Source: a bacterium MnTg04
GTDB lineage: Bacteria > Pseudomonadota > Gammaproteobacteria > Steroidobacterales > MnTg04
NCBI GenBank assembly: GCA_008975185.1
Contig: BFAU01000190.1
Coordinates: 1-9,308 of the forward strand
Reading direction: 5' to 3'
DNA: 9,308 nucleotides
Below the pieces are notes generated by a model. That model was not told the origin of the DNA. It saw only the letters and a program-made list of their open reading frames with translations, and did no database searches. The position numbers and the translations under genes were made by a program. This document shows positions 1 to 7,663 of the stretch, piece after piece. How positions within the stretch are numbered: position 1 is the stretch's first letter; the number at the start of each line of letters is the position of its first letter.

Positions 1-725
1 CCATCGAGATAAGCCACGTCGACGGACGCGATCATGTCCTCGATACGGGTGCCGGCATCCTCCCATTCCTCCCAGCTATCGATGTCCGGGATGAAAATCG
101 CGGACCGGTTCGGCCCGTCGATTCTAAAACCCACGACCTCGGAAAACTCCGGACGATGCGGCACCAGGAATGGTGTCACCCTTAGCCGGTTGTTGAGGCG
201 GACTGTTTCGCGATTCTCAAGCCCTTGTATCACGATGTTTTTGTAATTGACCAGCTGGCTCCACGGTCCATTGCTGCTCAGAAATTCCTGCATTCGCGGC
301 ATCGCAAAAACCGGTACATTTTTCGCACCCATGGATTCGTGGCCGAGAAACATCAGGCCGGTGTAATGACCAATATGCGCATGGGTCAGAAAAATGCCAG
401 CGATACCCGGCTTGTCCGTTACCGGAGCTGACTGGTCCAGTTGCTGCAGTTGTACACGGAAATCGGGTGTCGCATCGAACAACCAGCGTTCCTGACTGAC
501 CGGATCGACCAACGCAAGACTGACTACCCGCCGTCTGAATTGATTATCGGCCCAGCCCGGGTGCTCCCTGGTACCCGCCTGCGGGGTGCCGCCATCTTGT
601 GATATCCCCAGCACAAGCAGGTATGGCGCAGTGTTTGTTTGATCAAGATCTGCAGCGGCTAACGACTGACCCCATAGCAGCGCAAACAGGCAAACAACTA
701 TTTTCTTTGACGGAAAAACCGGCAC
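1..725 (-). CDS. Exported PqqB-like metallo-beta-lactamase-fold hydrolase, C-terminus cut off by window edge
   Basis: The frame is open from a GTG at 725 to the window edge and gives 241 residues with no stop. Residues 1-25 look like a Sec signal peptide: a KK pair at 7-8, a hydrophobic core IVVCLFALLWG, then SLAAA before the mature part. The body follows the PqqB layout: LGISQDGGTPQ at 39-49, FDATPDFRVQL at 83-93, then IFLTHAHIGHYTGL at 111-124. The metallo-beta-lactamase metal motif is H115-x-H117-x-G119-H120, with later candidate ligands H190 (VPHRPE), D214 (IPDID) and D241 at the cut end. The usual Asp of HxHxDH is Gly here. The cysteine cluster of true PqqB after PQ is absent, and no pqq genes are nearby, so a role in PQQ synthesis is unlikely. 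The substrate is unknown. The AGAGAG ribosome binding site at 734-739 overlaps the atpC stop, with 8 bases to GTG. The gene is therefore probably the last-transcribed visible member of the atp operon. The fold assignment is firm; the function is not. Confidence 0.85.
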   Translation of the reverse strand, partial: MPVFPSKKIVVCLFALLWGQSLAAADLDQTNTAPYLLVLGISQDGGTPQAGTREHPGWADNQFRRRVVSLALVDPVSQERWLFDATPDFRVQLQQLDQSAPVTDKPGIAGIFLTHAHIGHYTGLMFLGHESMGAKNVPVFAMPRMQEFLSSNGPWSQLVNYKNIVIQGLENRETVRLNNRLRVTPFLVPHRPEFSEVVGFRIDGPNRSAIFIPDIDSWEEWEDAGTRIEDMIASVDVAYLD

Positions 726-737
726 CCGAAGGACTCT

Positions 738-1160
738 CTAGCGTTTCGCTGATTTTCTCAATCTTGCCAGCGATTTGAGCTGCGCCTGGATCTGGGCGAG
801 CTCGGCCCTGGCATGGGCGATATCGAATTCGCCTTCCTGGTTGACCAGCGCTTCCTCCGCTTTTTGTTTGGCTTCAAGCGCTGCCGCCTCATCGATATCC
901 TTGGCCCGCAAGGCAGTGTCGGCGAGTATCGTCACCAGGTGCGGTTGCACTTCGATGCTGCCGCCCGAAACATAGAAGAAATGCTCCTCGCCATCGGGCG
1001 TCTGCACGCGAACTTCCCCTGGCTTCAGGCCGGTCAGCAACGGCGCATGACGCGGCGCGATGCCGATCTCGCCCATCTGGGCCGGCGCGAAAACCATCGT
1101 GGCATAACCGGAGAAAATTTCCCCTTCCGCACTGACGATGTTGACTTCAATTTTGTTCAT
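738..1160 (-). CDS. atpC: ATP synthase F1 subunit epsilon
   Basis: This is the epsilon subunit of the F1 central stalk. With gamma it forms the rotor, and its C-terminal helices can inhibit ATP hydrolysis. The 140-residue length is normal for the family. The N-terminal beta-sandwich (about 1-86) holds the signature GEIGIAPRHAPLLT at 30-43 and the FFYVSGG strand at 61-67. The C-terminal helical hairpin (about 88-140) is rich in Ala, Glu, Lys and Arg. The ATG start has AAGG eight bases upstream and lies 18 bases after the atpD stop. The TAG stop is only 12 bases from the next start, and no terminator fits between them. The operon message therefore probably continues into the downstream metallo-hydrolase gene. 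Confidence 0.97.
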   Translation of the reverse strand: MNKIEVNIVSAEGEIFSGYATMVFAPAQMGEIGIAPRHAPLLTGLKPGEVRVQTPDGEEHFFYVSGGSIEVQPHLVTILADTALRAKDIDEAAALEAKQKAEEALVNQEGEFDIAHARAELAQIQAQLKSLARLRKSAKR

Positions 1161-1178
1161 GACGCGGCCTTGGCTGCA

Positions 1179-2558
1179 TTACTGCAGTTTCTTGGCGTTC
1201 TCCACGACTTCGTCGATATTGCCGGCCATGTAGAAAGCCTGCTCGGGAAGGCTGTCGTAATCACCGTTGATAATACCCTTGAAGCCACGAACGGTTTCGG
1301 CCAGCGACACGTATTTGCCTTCGGAACCGGTAAAAGTCTCGGCGACAAAGAACGGCTGCGACAGGAAGCGCTGTATTTTGCGGGCCCTGGTGACGCTGAG
1401 CTTGTCCTCCTCCGACAACTCGTCCATACCAAGGATCGCAATGATGTCCTGTAGTTCCTTGTAGCGCTGCAGGGTTCTCTGCACCTCACGCGCAGTATCA
1501 TAATGTTCCTGACCCACCACATTGGGATCGAGCAGACGCGAGGTCGAGTCCAGCGGATCCACGGCCGGGTAAATACCCAGCTCGGCAATCTGGCGGGAAA
1601 GAACCAGGGTCGCGTCCAGGTGAGCAAAAGTCGTCGCCGGCGACGGGTCGGTCAGGTCATCGGCAGGAACATAAATCGCCTGGAAGGAAGTAATCGAACC
1701 ATCCTTGGTCGAAGTAATGCGCTCCTGCAGCACGCCCATTTCCTCGGCCAGCGTCGGCTGGTAGCCCACGGCAGAGGGCATCCGGCCGAGCAACGCGGAT
1801 ACTTCGGTCCCGGCCAGCGTGTAGCGATAAATGTTGTCGATGAACATCAGCACGTCGCGGCCTTCGTCGCGGAAATTTTCAGCGATGGTCAGACCGGAAA
1901 GGGCGACCCGCAGGCGGTTGCCCGGCGGCTCGTTCATCTGCCCATAGACCAGCGATACCTTGTTCAGGACATCCGCGTCCTTCATCTCGTAATAGAAGTC
2001 ATTCCCCTCGCGGGTCCGTTCGCCAACGCCGGCGAACACCGAGTAACCGCTGTGCTCGTGGGCAATGTTACGAATCAGTTCCATCAGGGCCACGGTCTTG
2101 CCAACGCCGGCGCCACCGAACAAGCCGATTTTGCCGCCCTTCGCAATGGGCATGATCAAGTCGATGACCTTGATACCGGTTTCGAGGATTTCCACCGATA
2201 TAGCCTGGTCCTCATAACTCGGCGGATCGCGGTGAATCGGCAGACGCACATCGGTGCCGATCGGCCCGGCCTCGTCTATGGGATTGCCAAGCACATCCAT
2301 GACCCGGCCCAGGGTCGCTTCACCGACCGGAACCGTAATCGGACCGCCGGTGTTGCTCACCTCCATCCCGCGCTTGAGGCCTTCACTGGAACCCATGGCG
2401 ATCGCTCGTACGACGCCGTCGCCAAGTTGCTGCTGCACTTCCAGCGTCAGATTCGTCTCCGCCAGGTGAAGCGCGTCATAGACTTTTGGAATCGAGTCCC
2501 GCGGAAATTCTACATCGACCACCGCGCCAATGATTTGCACCGTCTTGCCAATACTCAT
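1179..2558 (-). CDS. atpD: ATP synthase F1 subunit beta (catalytic)
   Basis: This is the catalytic subunit of F1, which makes ATP from ADP and phosphate on the cytoplasmic side of the membrane in an alpha3beta3 hexamer. The product has 459 residues, as usual. The N-terminal beta-barrel domain spans about 1-80. Walker A is GGAGVGKT at 148-155. The catalytic glutamate is E180 in GVGERTREGND, and the Walker B aspartate is D241 in LMFIDNIYRYT. The segment GTEVSALLGRMPSAVGYQP follows at 250-268. The DELSEED lever that pushes gamma is intact at 379-385. The ATG start has GAGGA eight bases upstream, placed in the 36-base gap after atpG. No key residue is missing. Confidence 0.99.
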   Translation of the reverse strand: MSIGKTVQIIGAVVDVEFPRDSIPKVYDALHLAETNLTLEVQQQLGDGVVRAIAMGSSEGLKRGMEVSNTGGPITVPVGEATLGRVMDVLGNPIDEAGPIGTDVRLPIHRDPPSYEDQAISVEILETGIKVIDLIMPIAKGGKIGLFGGAGVGKTVALMELIRNIAHEHSGYSVFAGVGERTREGNDFYYEMKDADVLNKVSLVYGQMNEPPGNRLRVALSGLTIAENFRDEGRDVLMFIDNIYRYTLAGTEVSALLGRMPSAVGYQPTLAEEMGVLQERITSTKDGSITSFQAIYVPADDLTDPSPATTFAHLDATLVLSRQIAELGIYPAVDPLDSTSRLLDPNVVGQEHYDTAREVQRTLQRYKELQDIIAILGMDELSEEDKLSVTRARKIQRFLSQPFFVAETFTGSEGKYVSLAETVRGFKGIINGDYDSLPEQAFYMAGNIDEVVENAKKLQ

Positions 2559-2594
2559 GCTCTGTTCCTCAACTTTTCCACTCCAGGTGAGCGG

Positions 2595-3455
2595 CTAGAC
2601 CGCCGCCGCGCCACCAACGATTTCTGAAATTTCCTGGGTGATCGAAGCCTGCCGCGCCTTGTTATAAATCAATTGCAGGTTATCGATAATATCGCCCGCG
2701 TTGTCGGTCGCCGCCTTCATGGCCACCATCCTGGCGGCCTGCTCGCAGGCCAGGTTGTCCAGTGCGCCTCGATAAACCTGCGATTCGATGTAACGCATCA
2801 GGACGCCTTCAAGCAGGTCGCGCGCATCGGGCTCATAAATATAGTCCCAGTGAGCCTGCAATTCGTTTGCATCGATCGGCTCCACCGGCAACAACGTCGC
2901 CACCGCCGGCCGCTGACTCATCGTGTTGATAAACTCGTTATGCACCAGGAACAAACAGTCTATGGTTCCCTCGGTGTAACTGTCGAGCATCACCTTGATC
3001 GAACCGATCAGGTCGGAGACGTGCGGCGTATCGCCGAGATGAGTAACCTGCGATACAGTCTTCGCGCCGAAACGCCGGAAAAACGCCACACCCTTGGCGC
3101 CGATAAAGCTCAGCTCCAGCTCCGCGCCTTTATCCTGCCACTCTCCCATGTGATTGATCGCCGCCTTGAACATATTGGTATTCAGCCCGCCGCAAAGCCC
3201 GCGATCGGTCGAAATGATGATATAGCCGACGCGCTTCACTTCGCGGGTAACCAGGTAGGGATGCTTGTAATCGGGGTTGGCCTGGGTCAGGTGGCCGATG
3301 ACCGTGCGAATCCGCTCGGCGTAAGGACGGGATGCCGCCATCCGGTCCTGCGCCTTGCGCATCTTGCTGGCTGCGACCATTTCCATCGCCTTGGTGATCT
3401 TCTGAGTGTTCTTGATACTCTTGATCTTGGTGCGAATTTCTTTTGCGGCTGACAT
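2595..3455 (-). CDS. atpG: ATP synthase F1 subunit gamma
   Basis: This is the rotor shaft of F1, which turns inside the alpha3beta3 hexamer and couples c-ring rotation to catalysis. The 286 residues match the family (287 in E. coli). The N-terminal coiled-coil helix carries IRTKIKSIKNTQKITKAMEM at 7-26, followed by VAASKMRKAQ. The Rossmann-like middle domain has the conserved STDRGLCGGLN at 82-92. The C-terminal helix has the typical ATDNAGDIIDNLQLIYNKAR ending in the ITQEISEIVGGA tail, which sits in the hexamer. The ATG start lies 12 bases after the atpA stop. The only Shine-Dalgarno-like string is GGGG five bases before the ATG, so translation may depend on coupling to atpA. Confidence 0.98.
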   Translation of the reverse strand: MSAAKEIRTKIKSIKNTQKITKAMEMVAASKMRKAQDRMAASRPYAERIRTVIGHLTQANPDYKHPYLVTREVKRVGYIIISTDRGLCGGLNTNMFKAAINHMGEWQDKGAELELSFIGAKGVAFFRRFGAKTVSQVTHLGDTPHVSDLIGSIKVMLDSYTEGTIDCLFLVHNEFINTMSQRPAVATLLPVEPIDANELQAHWDYIYEPDARDLLEGVLMRYIESQVYRGALDNLACEQAARMVAMKAATDNAGDIIDNLQLIYNKARQASITQEISEIVGGAAAV

Positions 3456-3467
3456 CGGTTACCCCGC

Positions 3468-5009
3468 CTAGTAGGCGCCATTCTCTTTGAAATCTTCGAT
3501 GGCCTTGCGCAAGCCATTGGCGATGTCGTCGTTGAAATCGCCGGTCGCGTTAATGGTGTCCATCAACTCGCCATGATTCCCGCGCACATAAGCATGCAGC
3601 GCGGCTTCGTAATCGACGACTTTCTTGACATCGACTTCATCGATAAATCCTTCGTTGACCGCAAACAGCGAAACCGCCATGTCGGCAACCGTCAACGGCG
3701 CGTACTGCTTCTGCTTCATCAACTCGGTCACCCGTTGCCCGCGTTCGAGCTGCCGGCGAGTGGTCTCATCGAGGTCCGAGGCGAATTGCGCAAACGCCGC
3801 CAGTTCACGGTACTGCGCAAGCGCCAGGCGCACGCCGCCACCGAGTTTCTTGATGATACTGGTCTGCGCGGCGCCACCGACCCGCGACACCGAGAGACCG
3901 GCGTTGATCGCCGGGCGGATACCCGCGTTGAACAGATCGCTCTCCAGGAAGATCTGGCCGTCGGTGATGGAAATCACGTTGGTCGGGACGAAGGCCGACA
4001 CGTCACCGGCCTGGGTTTCGATAATCGGCAACGCCGTCAGCGAACCGGTCTTGCCCTTGACCTTGCCATCGGTCGCTTTTTCGACATACTCGGCGTTGAC
4101 CCGCGCAGCACGCTCCAGCAAACGCGAATGCAGGTAAAAAACGTCGCCCGGATAAGCCTCACGACCCGGCGGGCGGCGCAGCAACAGCGACACCTGGCGA
4201 TAGGCCCATGCCTGCTTGGTCAGATCGTCGTAAATAATCAGCGCGTCTTCGCCGCGATCGCGGAAATACTCACCCATCGCGCAACCGGCATACGGAGCGA
4301 TGTACTGCATCGCCGCCGATTCGGCCGCCGGCGCCGCGACGACAATGGTGTGTTCCATTGCGCCGTGCTCTTCCAATTTGTGCACCACAATCGCGATGGA
4401 CGAATTCTTCTGCCCGATCGCGACATAAATACATTTAATCCCGGTGCCTTTCTGGTTGATGATGGTATCGATCGCCAGCGCGGTCTTGCCGGTCTGCCGA
4501 TCGCCGATGATCAGTTCACGCTGACCGCGGCCGATCGGCACCATCGAGTCGATCGCCTTCAGGCCGGTTTGCACCGGCTGGTCGACCGACTGGCGCCAGA
4601 TCACGCCGGGCGCAACTTTTTCGATCGGCTCGAAGCGCTTGCTATCGATCGCGCCCTTGCCGTCGACCGGTTGTCCCAGCGAGTTGACGACCCGCCCGAG
4701 CAGGGCCTCGCCAACCGGTACTTCGAGGATTCGGCCGGTAGTCTTGACCGTGTCGCCCTCGCTGATGTGCCGGTAACCGCCAAGCACCACGGCGCCGACC
4801 GAGTCCTGTTCGAGATTCAAGGCAATGCCAAAAGTTTCACCCGGAAACTCGAGCATTTCACCGTAACTGGCATTGGCCAGCCCGTGAATACGGACGATGC
4901 CATCGGTTACCGTGACCACGGTGCCTTCATTGCGGGCCTCCGTGCCGGCCTGGAATTTTTCGATTTTTTCCTTGATCAGATCGCTGATCTCAGATGCCTT
5001 GATAGACAT
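3468..5009 (-). CDS. atpA: ATP synthase F1 subunit alpha
   Basis: This is the non-catalytic nucleotide-binding subunit of the F1 hexamer, which also supplies the arginine finger to the catalytic site on beta. The 513 residues equal the E. coli length. Features in order: an N-terminal helix and beta-barrel with VTVTDGIVRIHGL at 32-44; Walker A GDRQTGKT at 169-176; Walker B LIIYDDL at 257-263; the RRPPGREAYPGDVFYLHSRL stretch at 278-297; and GLSVSRVGGAAQ at 371-382, in which R376 is the arginine finger. The C-terminal helical domain has RELAAFAQFASDLD. The ribosome binding site AGAGG overlaps the atpH TAA stop, 12 bases upstream of the ATG, which suggests coupled translation of atpH and atpA. 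Confidence 0.99.
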   Translation of the reverse strand: MSIKASEISDLIKEKIEKFQAGTEARNEGTVVTVTDGIVRIHGLANASYGEMLEFPGETFGIALNLEQDSVGAVVLGGYRHISEGDTVKTTGRILEVPVGEALLGRVVNSLGQPVDGKGAIDSKRFEPIEKVAPGVIWRQSVDQPVQTGLKAIDSMVPIGRGQRELIIGDRQTGKTALAIDTIINQKGTGIKCIYVAIGQKNSSIAIVVHKLEEHGAMEHTIVVAAPAAESAAMQYIAPYAGCAMGEYFRDRGEDALIIYDDLTKQAWAYRQVSLLLRRPPGREAYPGDVFYLHSRLLERAARVNAEYVEKATDGKVKGKTGSLTALPIIETQAGDVSAFVPTNVISITDGQIFLESDLFNAGIRPAINAGLSVSRVGGAAQTSIIKKLGGGVRLALAQYRELAAFAQFASDLDETTRRQLERGQRVTELMKQKQYAPLTVADMAVSLFAVNEGFIDEVDVKKVVDYEAALHAYVRGNHGELMDTINATGDFNDDIANGLRKAIEDFKENGAY

Positions 5010-5021
5010 AAAACAAACCTC

Positions 5022-5558
5022 TTAATGCGTCAGCTCGGTTGCCAGCCGCGCAAGGCGGCCGCTCAACGAGCCATCGATAACCAAATCCCCGGCACGTATC
5101 ACCGCGCCACCAATAAGACTTTCATCAATCTCGCAATGCAGCCGTACATCGCGTCCCAGCCGTTTCCTCAGCGCGGCGGCAATTTTGTCCTGCTGCGCCT
5201 GGCTGACCGGCAACGCCGAAATCAGCGACACATCGACAGAGTTTTCATACTCCGCGCGCAGCGCTTCAAACAAGGTGACGATCTCCGGCAGCACGTTCAA
5301 CCTGCGATACTGCGCCAATACGCGGATAAAATTGCCGGCCAGTTCATCGGCCTGGCCGGCGCACAGCTCGATGATCAGATCGGCCAGCTCTGCACGGGTC
5401 ACCCGCGGGCTGTTCAACAGATCGGCAACCCGCCGATCGCTTACTGCGCCGGCGGCATTGCCGAGGAACTCCGACCACTGCGCGAGCTGTTCCCGTTCGC
5501 AGGCCAGCACAAACACCGCTTTCGCGTAAGGCCGTGCGATTGTGACTTTCTCAGCCAT
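5022..5558 (-). CDS. atpH: ATP synthase F1 subunit delta (OSCP family)
   Basis: This is the cap of the peripheral stator stalk, joining the top of the alpha3beta3 hexamer to the b subunits. The 178 residues match the family (177 in E. coli). The N-terminal six-helix domain begins with the hallmark ARPYAKAVF at 8-16. The C-terminal domain holds the other family signature, DESLIGGAVIRAGDLVIDGS at 145-164, followed by the SGRLARLATEL helix. The ATG start lies 22 bases after the atpF stop and has no clear Shine-Dalgarno sequence, so initiation may rely on ribosomes arriving from atpF. The gene is intact. Confidence 0.97.
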   Translation of the reverse strand: MAEKVTIARPYAKAVFVLACEREQLAQWSEFLGNAAGAVSDRRVADLLNSPRVTRAELADLIIELCAGQADELAGNFIRVLAQYRRLNVLPEIVTLFEALRAEYENSVDVSLISALPVSQAQQDKIAAALRKRLGRDVRLHCEIDESLIGGAVIRAGDLVIDGSLSGRLARLATELTH

Positions 5559-5580
5559 TACCAGCGCCCGAGGTCAGGCC

Positions 5581-6051
5581 TCAGAGCTCGGCAGCCAGTT
5601 TGTCGAGCAAATCGGCATGGGTCTTTTTGTCCACTTCGCGGTTCAGCAGTTTGCCGGCGCCGGCAATAGCGATGCTGGCGATCTCACCACGCAGGCTGTC
5701 TTTTGCGCGGTTCGACTCTTGCTCGATTTCCGAACGCGCCGCTTCGACCAGGCGTTTGCCCGCGGCCACGGCGTCGCTCTTCGCATCGGCCATGACCTGG
5801 CTGGCCCGCTGGCTGGCCTGGTCAACGATCTCGAGCGCCCGTTCGCGAGCCTCCGCGATAATGGCCTCCGACTTGTCAGTCGCTGCCGCCAGCTCCGTAT
5901 GCGCCTTATCCGAAGCCGCTATGCCATCGGCAACCCCTTGTTGCCGCTCTTCCAGCGCCTGGATGATCGGCGGCCAGATGAACTTCATGCAAAAATACAC
6001 GAAGACGATAAACGCCATGGCCTGGCCGATAAGGGTCAGATTAATATCCAC
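5581..6051 (-). CDS. atpF: ATP synthase Fo subunit b
   Basis: This is the peripheral stalk subunit, a membrane-anchored dimer that holds F1 against the torque of the rotor. The 156 residues equal the E. coli length. One N-terminal membrane helix (about 5-25, IGQAMAFIVFVYFCMKFIWPP) is followed by a long charged coiled coil rich in Ala, Glu, Arg and Lys. It includes the ADGIAAS and AEARERA segments and ends in DLLDKLAAEL. The start is GTG, chosen because it aligns with the family N-terminus and has GGGAG seven bases upstream. No duplicated b-prime gene is present, as expected for a non-photosynthetic gammaproteobacterial operon. Confidence 0.97.
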   Translation of the reverse strand: MDINLTLIGQAMAFIVFVYFCMKFIWPPIIQALEERQQGVADGIAASDKAHTELAAATDKSEAIIAEARERALEIVDQASQRASQVMADAKSDAVAAGKRLVEAARSEIEQESNRAKDSLRGEIASIAIAGAGKLLNREVDKKTHADLLDKLAAEL

Positions 6052-6096
6052 CTGGTGGCTCCCAAAATTAAACTGCTGTTCTTGGCGTATCGGCGC

Positions 6097-6366
6097 TTAG
6101 CCGCCGAGTGCCTTCTGCAACTGCCCGATAAACGGGTTGGCAAAGGCGAAATACAAGCCAATGCCGACACCAATCATGCCAACAGCGTCGAGCAGTGCAA
6201 CCACGATAAACATTTTTACCTGCAGCATCGGCACCAATTCGGGCTGGCGTGCGGCCCCTTCGAGGAAGCGGCCACCCAGCAGACCCATGCCAATACCTAT
6301 ACCCAGGGCGCCCATACCGATCAGGATTGCGACGGCGATCGCGGTCAAGCCAATTACGAGTTCCAT
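6097..6366 (-). CDS. atpE: ATP synthase Fo subunit c (proteolipid)
   Basis: This is the small hairpin protein that forms the rotating membrane ring of Fo. Helix 1 (about 4-32) is glycine-rich (GMGALGIGIGMGLLGG). The polar loop ARQPE is at 39-43. Helix 2 (about 51-76) carries the proton-binding carboxylate D60 in VALLDAVGM. The neighbouring residues lack the extra polar ligands of sodium-type c subunits, so proton coupling is inferred. The 89 residues are slightly longer than the 79 of E. coli because of a C-terminal ANPFIGQ tail like that of pseudomonads. The ATG start has a strong AGGAG site, and the T-rich upstream gap resembles a translation enhancer. Confidence 0.98.
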   Translation of the reverse strand: MELVIGLTAIAVAILIGMGALGIGIGMGLLGGRFLEGAARQPELVPMLQVKMFIVVALLDAVGMIGVGIGLYFAFANPFIGQLQKALGG

Positions 6367-6406
6367 TAATTTCTCCTGCTTGCAAAATCGAAAAATAACT
6401 AAAAAA
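6367..6406 (-). promoter_or_regulatory. AT-rich atpE translation initiation region with strong ribosome binding site
   Basis: These 40 bases between the atpB stop and the atpE ATG contain only about 10 G or C bases, in a window that is otherwise GC-rich. On the coding strand it opens with six T, has two further runs of T, then AGGAG seven bases before the ATG. In E. coli a U/A-rich, unstructured atpE leader is known to raise translation so that many c subunits are made per operon message. The same role is inferred here from base composition and position only. Confidence 0.6.
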
Positions 6407-7210
6407 TCAGTGCTCTTCCTGTGCCAGGCTTAGATAAACTATGGTCAACATCATAAAAATAAAGGCCTGGAGCACAATTATCAGTATATGGAACACCGCC
6501 CACATGAAATGCAGCGGTAGCTGATAGACGCCCAAAAGAGCAATCAAAATAAAAATCAGTTCGCCTGCGTAGAGGTTGCCAAACAACCGCAGCGACAAGG
6601 ATATGGGCTTGGCGATCAGCGAGATCCCTTCCAGGATCAGGTTGAACGGAATCGCGGCCCAGTGATTGAATGGCTGCAGCGTCATTTCCCTGGTGAATCC
6701 TTTGATACCCTTGATCTTGATGCTGTAGTAGAGGATCAGCACAAAGACCGAGATCGACATTCCAAAAGTTACATTGACGTCGGTGGTCGGCACGACTTTC
6801 AGGTAAGGAATCCCAATCAACTGCCCTAATTGTGGCAGCAAATCCACCGGTAGCAGGTCCATCACGTTCATCAGGAACACCCAAACGAAAATCGTCAGGC
6901 CCAGCGGCGCGATCAGTTTGCTCTTGCCATGGAAAGTATCGCGTACGCTGCCATCGACAAACTCGACCAGCACTTCGACCAGCGCCTGGAACCTCGATGG
7001 CACGCCTGAATTGGCTTTTTTCGCGACCTGTCGAAAAGAGATCAGAAACAACAAGCCCAGGAATACGGAGAAGAACATCGAATCGACATTGAGCGCCCAG
7101 AAATTACCGCTGCACTGGTTCCAGACCCACTGGTCCTCGACCCGGCAAACCTGCAGGTTCTGCAGATGGTGCTGTATGTATTCGCCTGCGGATTGGCCTT
7201 CAGTCGCCAT
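6407..7210 (-). CDS. atpB: ATP synthase Fo subunit a
   Basis: This is the membrane stator subunit that provides the two proton half-channels against the c-ring. The 267 residues are close to the 271 of E. coli. Several membrane helices are visible: about 44-60, 99-120, 148-164, 210-228 and 236-262. The essential arginine is R208 in SLSLRLFGNLYAGEL, E216 follows in the same stretch, and the last helix has QAFIFMMLTIVYLSLA with Q248. The N-terminal segment before helix 1 begins EYIQHHLQNL, as is common, then carries two cysteines, C22 and C33, around a Trp-rich stretch (DQWVWNQC). The ATG start has AGGGA just upstream, and the gap to atpI is 29 bases. Confidence 0.98.
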   Translation of the reverse strand: MATEGQSAGEYIQHHLQNLQVCRVEDQWVWNQCSGNFWALNVDSMFFSVFLGLLFLISFRQVAKKANSGVPSRFQALVEVLVEFVDGSVRDTFHGKSKLIAPLGLTIFVWVFLMNVMDLLPVDLLPQLGQLIGIPYLKVVPTTDVNVTFGMSISVFVLILYYSIKIKGIKGFTREMTLQPFNHWAAIPFNLILEGISLIAKPISLSLRLFGNLYAGELIFILIALLGVYQLPLHFMWAVFHILIIVLQAFIFMMLTIVYLSLAQEEH

Positions 7211-7239
7211 TCTTGTCCCTTCGCTCAGGCATCATGACC

Positions 7240-7659
7240 CTATGCATCGCATCCCGTCTTGTCCAGTCTCAGTGCCACCCACATCACGCCCTGGGTAGCG
7301 ATAAACCCGGCAAAAAGCCAGCCTGCCGCCAATGGTTTGACCAGCGTGAATGCCACGATGAACAGCGTCGCGCTGATCATCATTTTTCCGGCCTCGCCCG
7401 CGTATACGCCGCGTACCAACGCCCTCGGCTCGCGCTTCATGCCAGCCGCAATGATCCTCAAAGCCAGAAATGTGTTTGGCAGCAGGCAAATCATGCCGCC
7501 AATCAGACCGGAATAGGCCGCAGTCCTCCCGGCGTACAAGCCACCGATCGCTGCCAGCAAAAGACTGACGCCCAGTTGGGCGGCGAGTATCCCGAACATC
7601 GCCCTGGCGGCGCTGACCGGTTTGCTGGTGCTGCCCGCATGCGGAGCATCGGCGCTCAC
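7240..7659 (-). CDS. atpI: ATP synthase protein I (c-ring assembly factor)
   Basis: This is a small membrane protein that opens atp operons. Family members assist c-ring assembly and may aid magnesium supply, but are not part of the finished enzyme. Four hydrophobic segments are visible, with the family motif GEAGK just before the third. Two starts are possible. I prefer GTG at 7659 (139 residues), because AGGGGA lies four bases upstream and the length suits the family (126 in E. coli). An upstream GTG at 7725 would add 22 residues (MVAFLCTRERPGPIFGDVPG and on), which look unstructured and have only a poor ribosome binding site. The TAG stop is 29 bases before atpB. The sequence is less conserved than its neighbours, as usual for AtpI. 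Confidence 0.88.
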   Translation of the reverse strand: MSADAPHAGSTSKPVSAARAMFGILAAQLGVSLLLAAIGGLYAGRTAAYSGLIGGMICLLPNTFLALRIIAAGMKREPRALVRGVYAGEAGKMMISATLFIVAFTLVKPLAAGWLFAGFIATQGVMWVALRLDKTGCDA

Positions 7660-7663
7660 GAAT

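Noticed and set aside
1..725. True pqqB of PQQ cofactor synthesis
   Set aside because: The fold layout matches PqqB, but the protein has a signal peptide, lacks the cysteine cluster, keeps HxH residues that PqqB has lost, and has no pqq neighbours in the window.
1503..2627. A 374-codon open frame on the plus strand opposite atpD
   Set aside because: It is the same antisense artefact: compositionally odd, no motif, and fully opposite the catalytic beta subunit gene.
4834..4850. GTTTCACCCGGAAAC inside atpA as a possible parS site
   Set aside because: It resembles parS (TGTTTCACGTGAAACA), but its half-sites are spaced one base too far apart and the central CACGTG is lost. It lies in conserved coding sequence.
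3573..5669. A 698-codon open frame on the plus strand across atpH and atpA
   Set aside because: It is antisense to two clearly real, conserved genes. Its translation is rich in Arg, His, Asp and Gln with no recognisable domain. Long antisense frames are expected opposite GC-rich coding sequence.
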